Below are positions 62,589-64,000 of a DNA stretch of 64,000 nucleotides, piece by piece. The notes below the pieces were generated by a model. The model searched no databases, had not been told where the DNA came from, and was given only the letters and a program-made list of their open reading frames with translations. The translations under genes were made by a program, and so were the position numbers. Source of the stretch: Streptomyces griseoflavus (GTDB lineage: Bacteria > Actinomycetota > Actinomycetes > Streptomycetales > Streptomycetaceae); the NCBI RefSeq assembly GCF_014649995.1, contig NZ_BMUC01000010.1, positions 1-64,000 on the forward strand, written 5' to 3'. Each line of letters begins with the position of its first letter. Position 1 is the first letter of the stretch.

Positions 62589-63911
62589 GTGAGCCGTATC
62601 AGCAGCGTGCTGACCACCGTCGTCGTCACGACGGCCTGCGTGTGCGTGTCCGCGCCGCCCGCCGCCGCGACCGACCCGGTGGTCTCGCGGGGCGTCACCA
62701 TCCCGGCCTTCTACACCCCTCCCACCGAACTCCCCGCGGGCAACGGCGTTCTGGTCCGTCACGAGCCGCTGCGCCTCGGCCTGAGCCTGCCCGGTCTGGA
62801 CGGCCGCACCCTGCCGGGCACGGCGACCCGGCTCATGTACACCTCCACCGACTCGGCGGGGCAGCCGGTGGCCGTCACCGGGGCGTACATCGAGCCGTCC
62901 GCCGCCTGGAAGGGCTCCGGGCCCCGGCCCCTGGTGGTCGTCGGCTCCGGGACCATGGGCCAGGGCGACCAGTGCGCCCCCTCGCTGGCCCTCCAGAACC
63001 CGCTGACGCTCAACGGCCAGACCGTGTCGTTCGGATACGAGACGCTGGCCGTCTACCGGCTGCTCGCCACCGGGGCGGCCGTCGTCGTCACCGACTACGT
63101 CGGCCTCGGCGCGACGGACCGGCTGCACACCTACGTCAACCGCGTCGACGAGGGCCACGCGATGCTGGACGCCGCCCGCGTCGCGCGCTCCGTTCCGGGC
63201 GCGTCGGTCACGGCCGCCTCCCGCGTGGGCATGTACGGCTACAGCCAGGGCGGCGGGGCGAGCGCCTCCGCGGCCGAACTCCAGAGCACCTACGCGCCCG
63301 ACGTACCGCTCGCCGGCACCTACAGCGGGGCGCCGCCCGCCGATCTGACGGCCGTCATGAAGGGCATCGACGGCAGTGCGCTGGCCGGCGCGCTGGGCTG
63401 GTCGATCAACGGGTTCGCGCAGGCCGAACCCGAGCTGCGCCGGGTCGTCGAGGCGAACGTCAACGCCACCGGACGCGCCGCGCTGAAGGACATCTCGACC
63501 ACCTGCGTCGGAGACGCGATCCTCGGCTACGGCTTCACCAAGAGCACCAAGTGGACCACGAGCGGGAAGTCCCTCGCCGAGATCATCGCCGCGGAGCCGG
63601 CCGCCCAGGCGGCCCTGGACAAGCAGCGCATCGGCACGATGCGGCCCACCGGACCGGTCCGTGTCGTCACCGGCGTCCAGGACGACATCGTCCCCCACGA
63701 GCAGGCGCGCAGACTGGCCGTGGACTGGTGCAAGAAGGGCGGCGACGTGACCTACAAGGCCGTCCAGCTGCCCAACCTCGGCGACAAGCTCCTCACCAAC
63801 CACCTGGCGCCGCTCCTCACCGACCAGGGCGACGCGGTGGAATGGCTGACCGACCGGCTCGAGGGCGAGCCGACGCGCTCCAACTGCTGGACCATGCCGG
63901 TGCAGCGCTGA
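62589..63911 (+). CDS. secreted lipase/esterase (secretory lipase family)
   Basis: A 440-residue exported alpha/beta hydrolase of the secretory lipase (LIP) family known from fungi and actinomycetes. A signal peptide covers about 1-27 (APPAAA). The nucleophile is Ser219 in MYGYSQGGGAS. Asp and His of the triad are not certain but are likely in VRVVTGVQDDIVPH and the LLTNHLAP region. VTDYVGLGATDRLHTYVN is a family block. GAGGAG precedes GTG 62589. The cluster of TTAC/GTAA dyads upstream may regulate it. A very strong hairpin follows 17 bp after the stop. Confidence 0.92.
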   Translation: MSRISSVLTTVVVTTACVCVSAPPAAATDPVVSRGVTIPAFYTPPTELPAGNGVLVRHEPLRLGLSLPGLDGRTLPGTATRLMYTSTDSAGQPVAVTGAYIEPSAAWKGSGPRPLVVVGSGTMGQGDQCAPSLALQNPLTLNGQTVSFGYETLAVYRLLATGAAVVVTDYVGLGATDRLHTYVNRVDEGHAMLDAARVARSVPGASVTAASRVGMYGYSQGGGASASAAELQSTYAPDVPLAGTYSGAPPADLTAVMKGIDGSALAGALGWSINGFAQAEPELRRVVEANVNATGRAALKDISTTCVGDAILGYGFTKSTKWTTSGKSLAEIIAAEPAAQAALDKQRIGTMRPTGPVRVVTGVQDDIVPHEQARRLAVDWCKKGGDVTYKAVQLPNLGDKLLTNHLAPLLTDQGDAVEWLTDRLEGEPTRSNCWTMPVQR

Positions 63912-63928
63912 GTCCGGCGGGGAACGCG

Positions 63929-63964
63929 GCGAGCCCCCTCCCGAAGCTTCGGGAGGGGGCTCGC
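63929..63964 (+). terminator. strong terminator of the lipase gene
   Basis: A 36-nt perfect palindrome with an AAGCTT centre, starting GCGAGCCCCCTCCCG. By strict pairing it is fully self-complementary. It lies 17 bp after the lipase stop. Confidence 0.9.
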
Positions 63965-64000
63965 GGCCAGAGCGCCGGGCAGGCCTTGCACCTGCATCTC

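Noticed and set aside
63966-64000. tRNA-like stem-loop at the right edge (GCAGG, 7-nt loop, CCTGC)
   Set aside because: The loop lacks the invariant U33 and the window ends before the T arm, so a tRNA cannot be supported.

Overview
The window is very GC-rich, densely packed and rich in GTG/TTG starts and 4-nt ATGA/GTGA gene overlaps. Its gene families are typical of a cellulose-degrading soil actinomycete, almost certainly a Streptomyces: a celB/LPMO pair, CebR-like LacI regulators, Mrp antiporter, HtpG, DmdR-type iron box, a small protein of the SCO5918 type and many SpoIIE-type phosphatases. I find about 51 protein genes, no rRNA, tRNA, insertion sequence, phage or CRISPR array.

Layout. 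1-4.1 kb: the 3' end of a LacI-family regulator, a 1.1 kb stretch without convincing genes, a small ORF, a PAS-SpoIIE phosphatase and a secreted trypsin-fold protease. 4.2-8.0 kb: a cellulose cassette, with an AA10 LPMO-CBM2 (CelS2/LPMO10C-like), a GH12-CBM2 endoglucanase (CelB-like) and a LacI regulator, plus three GGGAGCGCTCCC operators and a good promoter. 8.2-9.8 kb: a vWA lipoprotein gene broken by a one-base frameshift. 9.9-18.9 kb: acyl-CoA ligase, acetyltransferase, DUF1990 protein, class V aminotransferase, AI-2E-type membrane protein, a secreted GH64 beta-1,3-glucanase with a GAGAGCGCTCTC operator, an IclR regulator and a membrane SpoIIE phosphatase. 18.9-26 kb: a sugar cassette (binding protein, two permeases, GH1 beta-glucosidase) divergent from a YicI-type GH31 alpha-xylosidase. 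The combination points to xyloglucan oligosaccharides. No ATPase is encoded, so a shared one (MsiK type) is presumably used.

26-43 kb: PPK2, an SDR, a secreted GH5 cellulase, a TSUP permease, a DEAD-box helicase with a small partner, an iron-siderophore ABC operon behind an iron box, a radical-SAM spore-photoproduct-lyase-family protein, a large catalase, an AhpD-like protein, MsrA and a phosphotransferase. 43-51.6 kb: an anti-sigma-type ATPase, an asparagine-synthase-family amidotransferase flanked by an S9 peptidase and a GCS2-type ligase (possible dipeptide osmolyte locus), then an RsbQ-RsbP-RsbV-like three-gene operon. 51.7-64 kb: HtpG, a complete Mrp Na+/H+ antiporter operon (A/B fused, C, D, E, F, G) with 4-nt overlaps at every junction, a coiled-coil protein, a streptogrisin-like protease preceded by a 26-bp perfect palindrome with the same GAGCGCTC core as the cellulase operators, and a secreted lipase.

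Two themes run through the window. One is extracellular polymer degradation (cellulose, beta-1,3-glucan, xyloglucan, protein, lipid), much of it behind palindromic operators just upstream of the start codon. The other is stress and partner-switching signalling. All family assignments come from reading motifs in the sequence; no database search was run.
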